A DNA stretch of 64,000 nucleotides, taken from positions 1,736,001 through 1,800,000 of the forward strand of contig NC_015389.1 of NCBI RefSeq assembly GCF_000195315.1, in the 5' to 3' direction. This DNA comes from Coriobacterium glomerans PW2 (lineage in GTDB: Bacteria; Actinomycetota; Coriobacteriia; Coriobacteriales; Coriobacteriaceae). Below, piece after piece: positions 35,602-43,978 of this stretch. The first letter of the stretch is position 1; each line of letters begins with the position of its first letter. The notes beneath the pieces were generated by a model, which worked only from the letters and a program-made list of their open reading frames with translations, made no database searches and was not told the DNA's origin. The position numbers were made by a program, and so were the translations under genes.

Positions 35602-36804
35602 GTGAGATCCATACCGCTTCGTGTTCGTCTGACGCTTGTGAGCACCGGACTCATTCTCATCTTGAGCATCAGCCTGTGCGCCCTGCTGAACCGCTCGGCC
35701 AATGCGATGGCCGATACGATCGAGGCAACGCCGACCCTCGAGATCGGCGGTGGTATCTCGAGTGCCGAGTCTGGCACCCGCTCCTTCTCGCTGCGAGAGC
35801 CACCCCATCAACCGCGGACCTCCGTGGACGCGCGACGCACCTATCTTCTTGACAGCCTGGGATATCTCGCTGTCACCGTCCTCGCTGGTTTCGGCCTCAT
35901 CTGGGTGCTCACCGGCAGAGCAATGCGGCCGCTGCGCGAACTCAGCGAGCACATGGCGACGCGCACGGCATGGAACCTATGCGAGCGCGCGGAGATTCCG
36001 CCCGGTCGCGATGAGGTGGCCTCACTCGCCGTGTCATTCAACAAGATGAGCGAGAAACTCGAGGAGGCGTTCGTCGCCCAGAAGCGATTCTCCCAGAGCG
36101 CCGCACATGAGCTGCGCACGCCACTCGCGGTCCTGAAAACGCGCCTCGAGGTCTTTCGCAAGCGCTCGTCTCGCACGCCCGCTGAGCAAGAGGCCTTGCT
36201 GGAGACGTTCTCCTGTCAGATAGATAGACTGTCCCGCATCGTCGGAGACCTGCTTGATCTGGCGAACATGAACGAGATGACACTTCACGAGCACATATAC
36301 ATCGAATCGATGATCGACAACGTATGCGCGGAGCTGGAGGACAAGGCCCGCGAACGCGGCGTGCGCCTCGTCAGAATGCAGCATGCGGACACTCCTTCCA
36401 TAACCGTGACGGGAAACGCCGCTCTGCTGCAAAGGGCGCTCGCCGACCTCGTGGAGAACGCGATCGATCACGGCGGTCATGGCATAGATGTCGAGCTATC
36501 TGCGGCGGCGTCAGACGACGAGGTAAGCATCAGCGTAGCCGATCACGGCGCTGGTATCGAAGATGCGCGAAAGGACCTCGTCTTCGATGCCTTCTACCGC
36601 GCGGACTCATCACGCTCGAGCAGCCAGGGAAACGTCGGCCTCGGTCTGGCGATCGTGCGCGCCATCGCCGAGGGGCACGGCGGCAGGGTGTCACTCGAGG
36701 ATAATCCCGGTGGCGGCTGCGTGTTCACCCTGACGATCCCCTTGGTTGCCGCCACCCGCGCGCGCACCGAAGATGCAGCGTGCGGCACCCGGGGGCCCGA
36801 CTGA
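35602..36804 (+). CDS. sensor histidine kinase
   Basis: Membrane histidine kinase of 400 residues. Two membrane helices (about 10-30 and 78-98) enclose a short extracellular loop of around 45 residues. Then come a HAMP domain (GRAMRPLRELSEHM), the HisKA dimerisation helix with phospho-acceptor His in SAAHELRTPLA (about residue 169), and the ATPase with N-box ENAIDHGGH, DHGAGIED and GLGLAIVRAIAEGHGG. GTG 35602 follows GAAGGGGGAACGGCC. The small sensor loop is typical of kinases that sense through a partner ABC transporter, which fits the divergent MacB-like pair. Confidence 0.93.
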   Translation: MRSIPLRVRLTLVSTGLILILSISLCALLNRSANAMADTIEATPTLEIGGGISSAESGTRSFSLREPPHQPRTSVDARRTYLLDSLGYLAVTVLAGFGLIWVLTGRAMRPLRELSEHMATRTAWNLCERAEIPPGRDEVASLAVSFNKMSEKLEEAFVAQKRFSQSAAHELRTPLAVLKTRLEVFRKRSSRTPAEQEALLETFSCQIDRLSRIVGDLLDLANMNEMTLHEHIYIESMIDNVCAELEDKARERGVRLVRMQHADTPSITVTGNAALLQRALADLVENAIDHGGHGIDVELSAAASDDEVSISVADHGAGIEDARKDLVFDAFYRADSSRSSSQGNVGLGLAIVRAIAEGHGGRVSLEDNPGGGCVFTLTIPLVAATRARTEDAACGTRGPD

Positions 36805-36832
36805 GGCAGTTCGGCTCGTCCAAGCGGCCCAG

Positions 36833-37486
36833 TTAGGCTTTCATGAGCTTGACGATGTCTTTTCGCGCGATCGTGTGCTCGGCCCACTGCTGCTCCTGCT
36901 TGTCGTCTCTGAACAGCAACGTCATCTCAACCTCTGCTGAATCCTTGTCGAAGCGGCGGATATCATAGGAGATGAGCTTGGTGGCTCCGTTGCTCGCATC
37001 CAGCAGATGAGCCATGTCACTGGTCTTTCTGAGCTTGAGGATGTAGGTCTGCTGCATCTCCGGCTGCAGGCGCCCGACATGGTGCACGAGGGCGTGAAAA
37101 CCCACGAGGGAGGCGGTACCGAAGATACCGACGACATAGAGGCCGGCACCATATGCCATTCCGACCCCGGCGGTTCCCCAGATATTTGCCGCTGTCGTGA
37201 GACCCTGCACCGTGCGATCGCGCTGGATGATGATGCCCGCGCCCAGAAAACCGACCCCTGAGACGATCTGGGCCGCGATACGAGAGACATCGACCGCGAA
37301 TCCCGTGCTATCTGAGAACCCGTATTTCGATACGACCATGATCAGCGCAGCCGACAGGCCTACCGTCATATGCGTGCTGACACCGGCCACCTTGAAGTGG
37401 CTCATGCGCTCGAACCCGATGATGATGCCACTCAGGGCTGCAAGCGCGATCCTCGCGAACAGGTCTAATGTGAATAGAACGCTCAT
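36833..37486 (-). CDS. MgtC/SapB-family membrane protein
   Basis: Integral membrane protein of 217 residues. The N-terminal MgtC domain has four or five helices with the family segments GFERM, VSTHMTVGLSAALIM, VSGVGFLGAGIII and GLTTAANIWGTAGVGMA; a soluble C-terminal domain of about 80 residues follows. ATG 37486 follows GGAGAGAAGTTGACACT. Members act in magnesium limitation or inhibit F-type ATPase in pathogens; a general role in ion homeostasis is the safest reading. The gene is convergent with the histidine kinase gene and divergent from the RpiR regulator. Confidence 0.9.
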   Translation of the reverse strand: MSVLFTLDLFARIALAALSGIIIGFERMSHFKVAGVSTHMTVGLSAALIMVVSKYGFSDSTGFAVDVSRIAAQIVSGVGFLGAGIIIQRDRTVQGLTTAANIWGTAGVGMAYGAGLYVVGIFGTASLVGFHALVHHVGRLQPEMQQTYILKLRKTSDMAHLLDASNGATKLISYDIRRFDKDSAEVEMTLLFRDDKQEQQWAEHTIARKDIVKLMKA

Positions 37487-37881
37487 AGTGTCAACTTCTC
37501 TCCAACTATACAGACTGGAGCTGTTTTTCCACATACTCAGGATGCGCAGACTGTATTCATATATTCGATGGAAAATGACTCCGTGTTCACTCTAGCCTGC
37601 TGCAGCCGGAGTGTCAAAGACATCGAGATGTATGGGAAACAAACAGTGAAGGAGTCAGCGCTTCGTCTCATCACTTCGACCCGCTCTTGGCATGAATCCC
37701 TTTTCATAGGTTGCGATCTTGATTCGAAGAAAATTTTTTCTAAGATCTCATAGATTTTTTCTACCAGCGTCCAGATGCAGTAGTATACATATCGGGCAGG
37801 CGACTCCCTCGATTGAGCGCAACTCATACTTCGATCAGCTGAGATATGACTGTTGCGCTAAAAGCAACCGCAGAAGGGATC
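37487..37881. other. divergent intergenic region between mgtC-like and rpiR-like genes
   Basis: 395 AT-rich bases without a convincing gene. It contains GAAAATTTTTTC (37729-37740; 5-base arms around TT) and a related GATTTTTTCTACC nearby, possible RpiR operator sequences. TATACA (37784-37789) may be a -10 box for the regulator. Frames on the minus strand (37537-37827) lack a ribosome binding site and coding character. Confidence 0.45.
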
Positions 37882-38739
37882 ATGATGACGGGACAAACGC
37901 TCAAACTCAAGATCAAAACCATGGAGAAAGCTTTTTCCGCCAAAGAGATTCAGATTGCTTCGTTCATCCTGAGCGACCCCAAGAGAGCATCGCGCATGAC
38001 CATCAACGAGATGTCAGAGCAGCTGAGCATGGCTGACTCGACGATCTTCAAATTCACGCGCAAACTCGGTTACCAAGGCTTTCGCAGTTTCAGAAATGAT
38101 CTGCTTCTCGAAGACTTTGATCGGGAGGTCTCCATCCACGAACACATCTCGGAATGCTCCGGTCCATGCGAGATCGCCGCGAGCGTATTCGATTCATCGA
38201 TAAAGTCTCTCACCGACACGAAAGCCATGTTGGAAGAAGCGGACATCGTTGCCGCAGCAGATCTGATCATTCACTGCGAGCGACTGTCCTTCTATGGGAT
38301 GGGAGGCAGCAGCATCGTCGCGGCAGACGGGTTCCATAAGTTCATGCGAACCCCGATCGACGTGCGCTATGAGGCAGACTTCCACCTGCAGCTCATGGAA
38401 GCTGCGCGTCTCACAGATCGAGACTGCGCGATAGCCATCTCTCACAGCGGCTGCAGCAAGCAGACAATAGACATCGCGACCATGCTTGAGAAGCGGGGCT
38501 GCCCTGTGATCGCGATCACGAGCAACCCCGCCTCCGCTCTTGCACGCGCGAGCACCGTAGCTCTGGTGACGATCTCCGAAGAGACTGGATATCGCTCGGA
38601 GTCGCTCTCCTCGCGCATCTCGCAGCTCGCGCTCATCGATACCCTCTACACCATGGTGATGCTTCACGATGAGGAGCGCTCGAAGCATTCCCTGCAGCTC
38701 GTTCGAGAGGCGATCGGAACGACCCGCGTCGAGCGATGA
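37882..38739 (+). CDS. RpiR/MurR-family transcriptional regulator
   Basis: Regulator of 285 residues: N-terminal RpiR helix-turn-helix (about 1-77, with MTINEMSEQLSMADSTIFKF) and a C-terminal SIS sugar-phosphate binding domain (FYGMGGSSIVAADGF and AISHSGCSKQTIDIA). The start is ATG 37882 or 37885, both behind AGAAGGGATC. It faces the ascorbate-type PTS operon and is convergent with ulaG 45 bases on, so it is the likely controller, responding to a phosphorylated sugar acid. A small hairpin (38748-38763) between the two genes could end both transcripts. Confidence 0.9.
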   Translation: MMTGQTLKLKIKTMEKAFSAKEIQIASFILSDPKRASRMTINEMSEQLSMADSTIFKFTRKLGYQGFRSFRNDLLLEDFDREVSIHEHISECSGPCEIAASVFDSSIKSLTDTKAMLEEADIVAAADLIIHCERLSFYGMGGSSIVAADGFHKFMRTPIDVRYEADFHLQLMEAARLTDRDCAIAISHSGCSKQTIDIATMLEKRGCPVIAITSNPASALARASTVALVTISEETGYRSESLSSRISQLALIDTLYTMVMLHDEERSKHSLQLVREAIGTTRVER

Positions 38740-38784
38740 GACACCGTGAAGCGAGACCGCTTCGTTTCGGGCCCGCTCGGAAGT

Positions 38785-39858
38785 CTACAGAAACGATGGA
38801 TAGGGCACATCCGTGGGATGCATATGATGATCGGAAAATCCTCGATCATGAAAGTAAGCGATCTTCTCCGCATCCCGAGGATAGATGAAGCTGCCGCCAG
38901 GCAGCCAGGCGAACGGATAGAACGTATAGCCCATGCGATCACGACGCATCCGCCACAGATCGATGACCTCCTGCGGATCTGCAAGCATGTTGCTCCATAC
39001 ATCCCAATGAACGGGAACCACGACGCGGCATCCCAGTGACTCGGCAGCGCGCAGGACATCGGACGAAGTCATCTTGTCCGTTACGGCGATGGGGTTCTCG
39101 GCATAGGCGACGATCGCTACATCGATATCGAATCTCTTGCCGTGCTCAGCCATCATGGTCGCAAAATGAGAGTCCCCGCCGTGGTAGACGCTGCCGGCAT
39201 CCGTTTTGACGACGAAGTTGACTGCGCGCTCGTCCATGTCGGGGATCTCCTTGCCCTCCGGCACCGGCTCACCCTTCTGATCGGTGATCAGAACAGTCCG
39301 GTCAAACGACTCGCAGACATCGATCTCAATATCATGGACCTTGACGGTGTCTCCGGGTCTGACCGTGACGCAGCGCTCGGCGGGCACGCCCCACGCGATC
39401 CACTGATCAACCACGAACTTCGGACCGATGAAGGGTATGTCCTGCTCAACCCCCTGCAGGATGGCGGCCGCGACATTCAGATCGATGTGATCGTGATGGA
39501 AGTGCGTGCACAGCAGCGCATCGAGACGATGGATCGCAAAGGGATTGATGACCATGGGCACGGCGCGCAGATTCGGTTGGATCTTGCGCCCTCCCGTCAG
39601 GCGCGACCACTGATGGCGCGGACCCATATCGGGTGCGTCGTGAGTCCGCTTGCCCGGCCCGCACCACAGATCGATCGCGATCTGTGTCTGCTTGTCGCTT
39701 TTGATCATGACCCCCATGTTCGTGAGCCACCACATACCGAAGGTGCCGTGCTCGATCTCCGTGCGGTCGATCTCTTCGTTGAGCCAGGTCCCCCATTCGG
39801 GAAACACCTCGTTGATCCAGCTCTGCTGGGTCACCTCTTGGACACATTTCGCTGACAT
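38785..39858 (-). CDS. ulaG: L-ascorbate-6-phosphate lactonase, metallo-beta-lactamase fold (UlaG)
   Basis: Metal-dependent lactonase of 357 residues, near the 354 of E. coli UlaG, which opens the lactone of L-ascorbate 6-phosphate. The metallo-beta-lactamase motif is THFHHDHID, with further ligands in YHGGDSHF and VPVHWDVWSN. The N-terminal stretch SWINEVFPEWGTWLNEEI and GTFGMWWLTNMG are typical of UlaG. ATG 39858 follows GGAGAGGAGAGGTCGCC. It is the last gene of a five-gene operon with an ascorbate-family PTS, 114 bases after the IIB gene. UlaD, UlaE and UlaF are not present here. Confidence 0.93.
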   Translation of the reverse strand: MSAKCVQEVTQQSWINEVFPEWGTWLNEEIDRTEIEHGTFGMWWLTNMGVMIKSDKQTQIAIDLWCGPGKRTHDAPDMGPRHQWSRLTGGRKIQPNLRAVPMVINPFAIHRLDALLCTHFHHDHIDLNVAAAILQGVEQDIPFIGPKFVVDQWIAWGVPAERCVTVRPGDTVKVHDIEIDVCESFDRTVLITDQKGEPVPEGKEIPDMDERAVNFVVKTDAGSVYHGGDSHFATMMAEHGKRFDIDVAIVAYAENPIAVTDKMTSSDVLRAAESLGCRVVVPVHWDVWSNMLADPQEVIDLWRMRRDRMGYTFYPFAWLPGGSFIYPRDAEKIAYFHDRGFSDHHMHPTDVPYPSFL

Positions 39859-39972
39859 GGCGACCTCTCCTCTCCTTCTGTGCATTCGGGCGAGCCGAAT
39901 GCACGGGTACAAACGGTTTGACGACGCATCGAACTCGAAAACGACTCGTCATCGATCATGAACTCACATCCG

Positions 39973-40257
39973 CTAGGCTCCCAAGGCCGCGATGCGCGGA
40001 TCGAGGCTCTGCTGGATGGAAGCACGGTCGATGAAGTTGTCGAGAACGACCGTCTTGTCTTTGAACTCCTCGGGGAAGTTCTCCGATAGCTCGTTGGTCG
40101 TCACATAGATATCCGCATCGGTGCCCGAGATGCTGCCGAGATCCACAGTGATGACCTCGATCTCCTCGCGGCCCTCATCGGCCAGGATCGCCTCGATGTT
40201 CATCTTGGCGATGATAGATGAACCGACTCCGAAAGCGCAGACTGCGCAGATCTTCAT
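39973..40257 (-). CDS. ulaB: PTS ascorbate-family IIB component (UlaB/SgaB)
   Basis: Small cytoplasmic phosphocarrier of 94 residues in the lactose/ascorbate IIB fold. The phosphocysteine is in the N-terminal loop CAVCAFGVGSS, and DIYVTTNEL lies near the middle as in SgaB. It takes phosphate from IIA and passes it to the sugar bound by IIC. ATG 40257 follows AAGGAGAGCATT; the longer frame to 40356 lies inside the IIC gene. It starts 20 bases after the IIC stop. Confidence 0.92.
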   Translation of the reverse strand: MKICAVCAFGVGSSIIAKMNIEAILADEGREEIEVITVDLGSISGTDADIYVTTNELSENFPEEFKDKTVVLDNFIDRASIQQSLDPRIAALGA

Positions 40258-40277
40258 AATGCTCTCCTTGAATTGAA

Positions 40278-41594
40278 TCAGATGAACAGCGCTGAGATGA
40301 ACTTGATCACATACATGACCGGCATCCAGACAATAGCGTAGTCGATGTTGGACCACGTCACACCCTGCCCGAAGACCGCGCCGGTGAGCGGATAGAAAAG
40401 TATGACAGCGGCCGAGGTGATCAAGCCTCCCGCGAAGCCCGCAGCGAGCGCGCCCTTCCAGCCACCTGCTTTGTTGCCGAACACGCCCATGACGTTGCCA
40501 TCGAAATACATGATGATCGGTGAGGGGAACACGATGATCGGCGAATGCAGCGCGATCGTCAGCAGACAGACCAGAATGGCCCCGACCGATGAGCCGAGAA
40601 AACCGAACATGCCCCCCATCGGCGAATAGGGGAAGAACGTCGGAGCATCCAGCGCCGGGATGGAGCCGGGCAGAAACCTGTCAGAGATGCCTTTGAACGC
40701 CGGAACTATGGATCCGACGAACATGCGCACGCCCTGCAGCAAAATGACGATGCCCGCTGTGAACGTCCAGGCTTGGATCACCAGCCATATGAACCAGTTG
40801 GTCGCATCCGGTCCCTTGCCGGCGAGCGCTTGGATGCCGTCCTGACCGACGGCTACGCCCATGCCGATGAAAATGATCGGCATCAGGAAGAACAACACGA
40901 CGGTGTTGTCGCGAAACATGATCGCCCATTTGGGTAGCTTGAGTTTGTCCGCATCCTGAGCGGGCTCCGTCGAGCCCACGAGTCTTCCGACACCGGTCGC
41001 GACCAGCGAGCCCACCTGGTCGTTGAACCCGAGGGTGATGACGTCGCCTGTCCACGCGCGCGCCAGTTTGCGAGTGATGGCCGGGGAAAGCGTGAAGTAC
41101 AGCGCGTTCAAAACGCTGCCGAGGCCGATGACGAGCGCGGCGTTGTCTACACCGAGCACCGCTGGCAGCGTGACGGCCATGAAGCATGCGTGGAACAAGG
41201 CGAGATGCGCAGTCAGGTAGACATTCTTGAAATCCTTGGCGGGAATGAGCCGTACGAGCAGCAGATGGAGCAGGAAGGCGAACAGAAATATGAGCACCGC
41301 ATTGCGACCCACGCTCTCCATCGACAGCACCAGAGCACCGGCTGCTTCATTCAGGGGCAGCACGCCCGCCACTCCCAGCGATCCGTTGAGCGCGGTCACG
41401 ACCTTGGAAAGAGAGCTGTTTACGATGCCGGCCCCGGAGGACACGACAAGAAACCCGATGACCGTCTTCACGACGCCATCGATCGTCTGGGGCAACTTCT
41501 TTTTCTGCAGCAGAAGCCCCACGAGTGCGATCAGTCCCAAAAAGATAACCTGATTGGTCAGAAGCTGATATACGATGAAATTCAGAGCGTCCAT
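40278..41594 (-). CDS. ulaA: PTS ascorbate-family IIC permease (UlaA/SgaT)
   Basis: Integral membrane sugar permease of 438 residues in the SgaT/UlaA family, with eleven or so helices. Characteristic segments are LLQKKKLPQTIDGVVKT near the N-terminus, GDVITLGFNDQVGSL in the middle, and VFPSPIIMYFDGNVMG near the C-terminus. ATG 41594 follows GGGGGAGTAGCAC, 3 bases after the IIA stop. Together with IIA and IIB it imports and phosphorylates ascorbate or a related sugar acid. It is slightly shorter than E. coli UlaA (465). Confidence 0.93.
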   Translation of the reverse strand: MDALNFIVYQLLTNQVIFLGLIALVGLLLQKKKLPQTIDGVVKTVIGFLVVSSGAGIVNSSLSKVVTALNGSLGVAGVLPLNEAAGALVLSMESVGRNAVLIFLFAFLLHLLLVRLIPAKDFKNVYLTAHLALFHACFMAVTLPAVLGVDNAALVIGLGSVLNALYFTLSPAITRKLARAWTGDVITLGFNDQVGSLVATGVGRLVGSTEPAQDADKLKLPKWAIMFRDNTVVLFFLMPIIFIGMGVAVGQDGIQALAGKGPDATNWFIWLVIQAWTFTAGIVILLQGVRMFVGSIVPAFKGISDRFLPGSIPALDAPTFFPYSPMGGMFGFLGSSVGAILVCLLTIALHSPIIVFPSPIIMYFDGNVMGVFGNKAGGWKGALAAGFAGGLITSAAVILFYPLTGAVFGQGVTWSNIDYAIVWMPVMYVIKFISALFI

Positions 41595-41597
41595 GTG

Positions 41598-42056
41598 CTA
41601 CTCCCCCGTGTTGATCGCGCAGACGATATCCAGCGCGTCCTTCGTCGTGCAGGCCGCCCGCAGGCTGTTCAAACTGTCGGGCGCGTTGAAGAAGATGACA
41701 AGTCTCCGTAGAAGCTCGATGTGGGCGTCATCATCGACGGCAGCGAAGATCACCACGATGTCGACCGGATCATTGTGCTCGCTGCCAAACGCGACAGGTT
41801 CGTCCAGCGTCGCGATAGCCACGCAGGGGCGATGCACCGCTGCGCTCGGACGTGCATGACCCAAGGCCAGCCCGGGTGCGAGCACGATATAGGGTCCGAG
41901 CTTTTTGATCGCTTCGACCATGTCATCGATGTATGCGGTGTCGATACCGCCGTCTTGGATGAGCGGATCCGCCGCCTTGGCCAGCGCATCCTGCCAGCTG
42001 GATGCATGAATCTTGAGTTGGAGATATCTGGCCTCGAACAAATTGCGCGTCATCAT
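41598..42056 (-). CDS. ulaC: PTS IIA component, mannitol/fructose-ascorbate type (UlaC)
   Basis: Cytoplasmic phosphocarrier of 152 residues. The active-site His is in LALGHARPSAAV, followed by EPVAFGSEHNDPVDIVVIFAA, the standard IIA(Mtl/Fru/Asc) arrangement. ATG 42056 follows CCGGAGGCCGA; the frame beyond it overlaps the gnd-like gene and is not family sequence. It precedes IIC by 3 bases and follows the dehydrogenase gene by 23 bases. Confidence 0.92.
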   Translation of the reverse strand: MMTRNLFEARYLQLKIHASSWQDALAKAADPLIQDGGIDTAYIDDMVEAIKKLGPYIVLAPGLALGHARPSAAVHRPCVAIATLDEPVAFGSEHNDPVDIVVIFAAVDDDAHIELLRRLVIFFNAPDSLNSLRAACTTKDALDIVCAINTGE

Positions 42057-42079
42057 TCGGCCTCCGGTTTGTCTGTCGT

Positions 42080-42979
42080 TCACTTGGTTACGACCGCATG
42101 CCCGCCAAAGCCCTTTCGCAGCGCTGCGACAACTTTGTGCGAGAAATTCTCCTCGCCCATCTGCGATGAATTCCGCTCGAACAGCGACTGAGCGATAACC
42201 GGGGCCGGGACGTTCTGCTCGAGTGCGGCCTGCATCGTCCATTTCGCCTCATCAGATGTACCGATGATGCCTTTGATGCCAGCCAGATCGGGCTCGGCGA
42301 TAAGCTGCTGCTCGATGAGTTCCATGAGCCAGGAGCGAACAACCGACCCGTGGTTCCAGTTCTTGCACACCGCGGCGAGATCGTAGTCGAACGGGGCCGT
42401 GCGCATGATGGCGAGACCCTCCCCGATCGTTTGCATCATGCCGTACTCGACGCCATTGTGGACCATCTTCATGAAGTGCCCGGATCCGGCGGGCCCCACG
42501 TAAGCGCAGCCATCCTCGCATGTGACATCGAGCAGCGCGTCCTCGATCAGCTCGTAGGCGTCTCGATCGCCACCGATCATGAGGCACGCACCCTGTCGGG
42601 CCCCAGACGTTCCGCCTGAGGTGCCGATATCAAGAAAGCGCACGTTATGAGCGGCGCAGGCTGCAGCATGATCGATGGTGTCTCTGTAGTTGGTGTTGCC
42701 CGCGTCGATGAGAATGTCTTCGGGTTCGAGCACCTCCAGGCACTTCGTGATCGTCGCATCGGTCGCATCCCCAGGGGGCACCATCAGCCACATCACGCGC
42801 GGCGCGTCGAGTGCGGCGGCGAGCTCGGTCAGACTCCTCACGGTGTCCACGCCCTTGTCCGCGAGTCTCGCACGTGCCTGTTCCGCGAGGTCGAAGCCGA
42901 TCACTTCGTGGTTATGGTCACAAAGGTTGAGGGCGAGGTTGTAGCCCATCTTCCCCAAACCGACAAGTCCGATCTGCAT
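42080..42979 (-). CDS. gnd: short-form 6-phosphogluconate dehydrogenase family protein
   Basis: Decarboxylating beta-hydroxyacid dehydrogenase of 299 residues, the short GndA/YqeC type rather than the 470-residue form. The nucleotide motif is GLVGLGKMGYNLA, the substrate motif GTSGGTSGA, and the catalytic Lys is in MKMVHNGVEYGMMQ. ATG 42979 follows AGGAGAAAGGACGC. It is first gene of the ascorbate-type PTS operon. It may act as an NAD-dependent 6-phosphogluconate dehydrogenase, or it may take the place of the missing UlaD by oxidatively handling the opened sugar acid phosphate; the second idea is inference only. Confidence 0.88.
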   Translation of the reverse strand: MQIGLVGLGKMGYNLALNLCDHNHEVIGFDLAEQARARLADKGVDTVRSLTELAAALDAPRVMWLMVPPGDATDATITKCLEVLEPEDILIDAGNTNYRDTIDHAAACAAHNVRFLDIGTSGGTSGARQGACLMIGGDRDAYELIEDALLDVTCEDGCAYVGPAGSGHFMKMVHNGVEYGMMQTIGEGLAIMRTAPFDYDLAAVCKNWNHGSVVRSWLMELIEQQLIAEPDLAGIKGIIGTSDEAKWTMQAALEQNVPAPVIAQSLFERNSSQMGEENFSHKVVAALRKGFGGHAVVTK

Positions 42980-43073
42980 TGTTTGCGTCCTTTCTCCTGC
43001 GGCCGTGATCGAGCGCAGCGACGCGCGCTGCAGCTCTCTCGGTTGCGACGGCCGACTCCCGATGGATTCAGGT

Positions 43074-43122
43074 ACTATATCAAAAATTTCTTTTTATGTA
43101 ATTAATAGTGAAAAATTATTTC
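43074..43122 (-). promoter_or_regulatory. promoter and possible RpiR site upstream of the ascorbate-type operon
   Basis: On the minus strand, -35 ATTACA (43102-43097) and -10 TATAGT (43079-43074) are 17 bases apart, with a leader of about 90 bases before the gnd-like gene. GAAAAATTATTTC (43110-43122, 4-base arms) lies just upstream of the -35 box and resembles GAAAATTTTTTC near the rpiR-like gene. Confidence 0.5.
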
Positions 43123-43198
43123 TTTTTTGTCTTCTTTGCACCGTCTGCAGCTGCAAAACCGCCGTTCATCGACAATGATCACAGTTCATCCGCGAACC

Positions 43199-43978
43199 TC
43201 AGCGATGCCCCACTGAGCGCGCAACAACATATATGACCGTCGAGATGCTCGCAACGAAAAATCCCACAGGGAAGTCGGTCATCACGGAAAGAGCGATCGA
43301 GGCCCATATGGAGAACAGACAAAGAGCGCATGAGAGTCCCATCGCGCGCGCCGGTGTCCGACACAGCTCGCAGGCTGCAGCGGGCGGTGCGACGAGCAGG
43401 CTGAACAATAGCAGCACGCCGACGACCGGCACGCTCGCCGTGGTAACCGCCGCGAGCACAAGAGAGAACGCGATATCGAGTGCGAGGCGATTCGCGCCCC
43501 TCGCCGTTCTGGAACCGGGTAACACGGAGACGGCAAGCAGCGGTCTGAGCATCGTCACGACAGCGAGCACAGACAGCGAGGCGCAGATCGCCATGACGCC
43601 GAGTCCGGAGGAGGACACGGCGAGCACCTGTCCGAACAGCAGACCATAGACCTGGTTCGCATACGCTCCTCCGAGACTCAAGACAAGGGATCCTCCCGCG
43701 AGCAGAAAAGACAGGAGCAACGCGATCACCACATCCTGTTTGCCGCGCCTTCCCAGCGTGACAGCGGCGATGCTTGTAGCCGCCGCTGCCGCACCCATAC
43801 CGGCCATCGAGCTGACCCCGAAGATGCTCGCCAGAGCCGCACCGGCAAACGATCCGTGTGGAACGGCATGAGCAAGAAAGGAATCGCCGCGCATGACCAC
43901 GAAGAAGCCGACGACACCGGCCGCCAGGGCGATGATCGTCCCGCCGAGCCATGTGTTCCACAGGTAGGACTCAAACAC
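43199..43978 (-). CDS. metal ABC transporter permease (ZnuB/MntB type), second
   Basis: ABC-3 family permease of 259 residues with about eight helices. Family marks are GDSFLAHAVPHGSFAGAAL near the N-terminus and a late SVPVVGVLLLFSLLVAPPAAA. The likely start is GTG 43978, behind AAGGGGGCGCG and inside the last codons of the upstream permease gene; a TTG at 44011 is in frame but less convincing. The pair of permease genes with the upstream ATPase and binding protein makes a zinc or manganese importer. Confidence 0.87.
   Translation of the reverse strand: MFESYLWNTWLGGTIIALAAGVVGFFVVMRGDSFLAHAVPHGSFAGAALASIFGVSSMAGMGAAAAATSIAAVTLGRRGKQDVVIALLLSFLLAGGSLVLSLGGAYANQVYGLLFGQVLAVSSSGLGVMAICASLSVLAVVTMLRPLLAVSVLPGSRTARGANRLALDIAFSLVLAAVTTASVPVVGVLLLFSLLVAPPAAACELCRTPARAMGLSCALCLFSIWASIALSVMTDFPVGFFVASISTVIYVVARSVGHR

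Noticed and set aside
37537-37827. 96-codon minus-strand frame in the mgtC-rpiR gap
   Set aside because: No ribosome binding site, odd composition, and it overlaps the probable promoter and palindromes.
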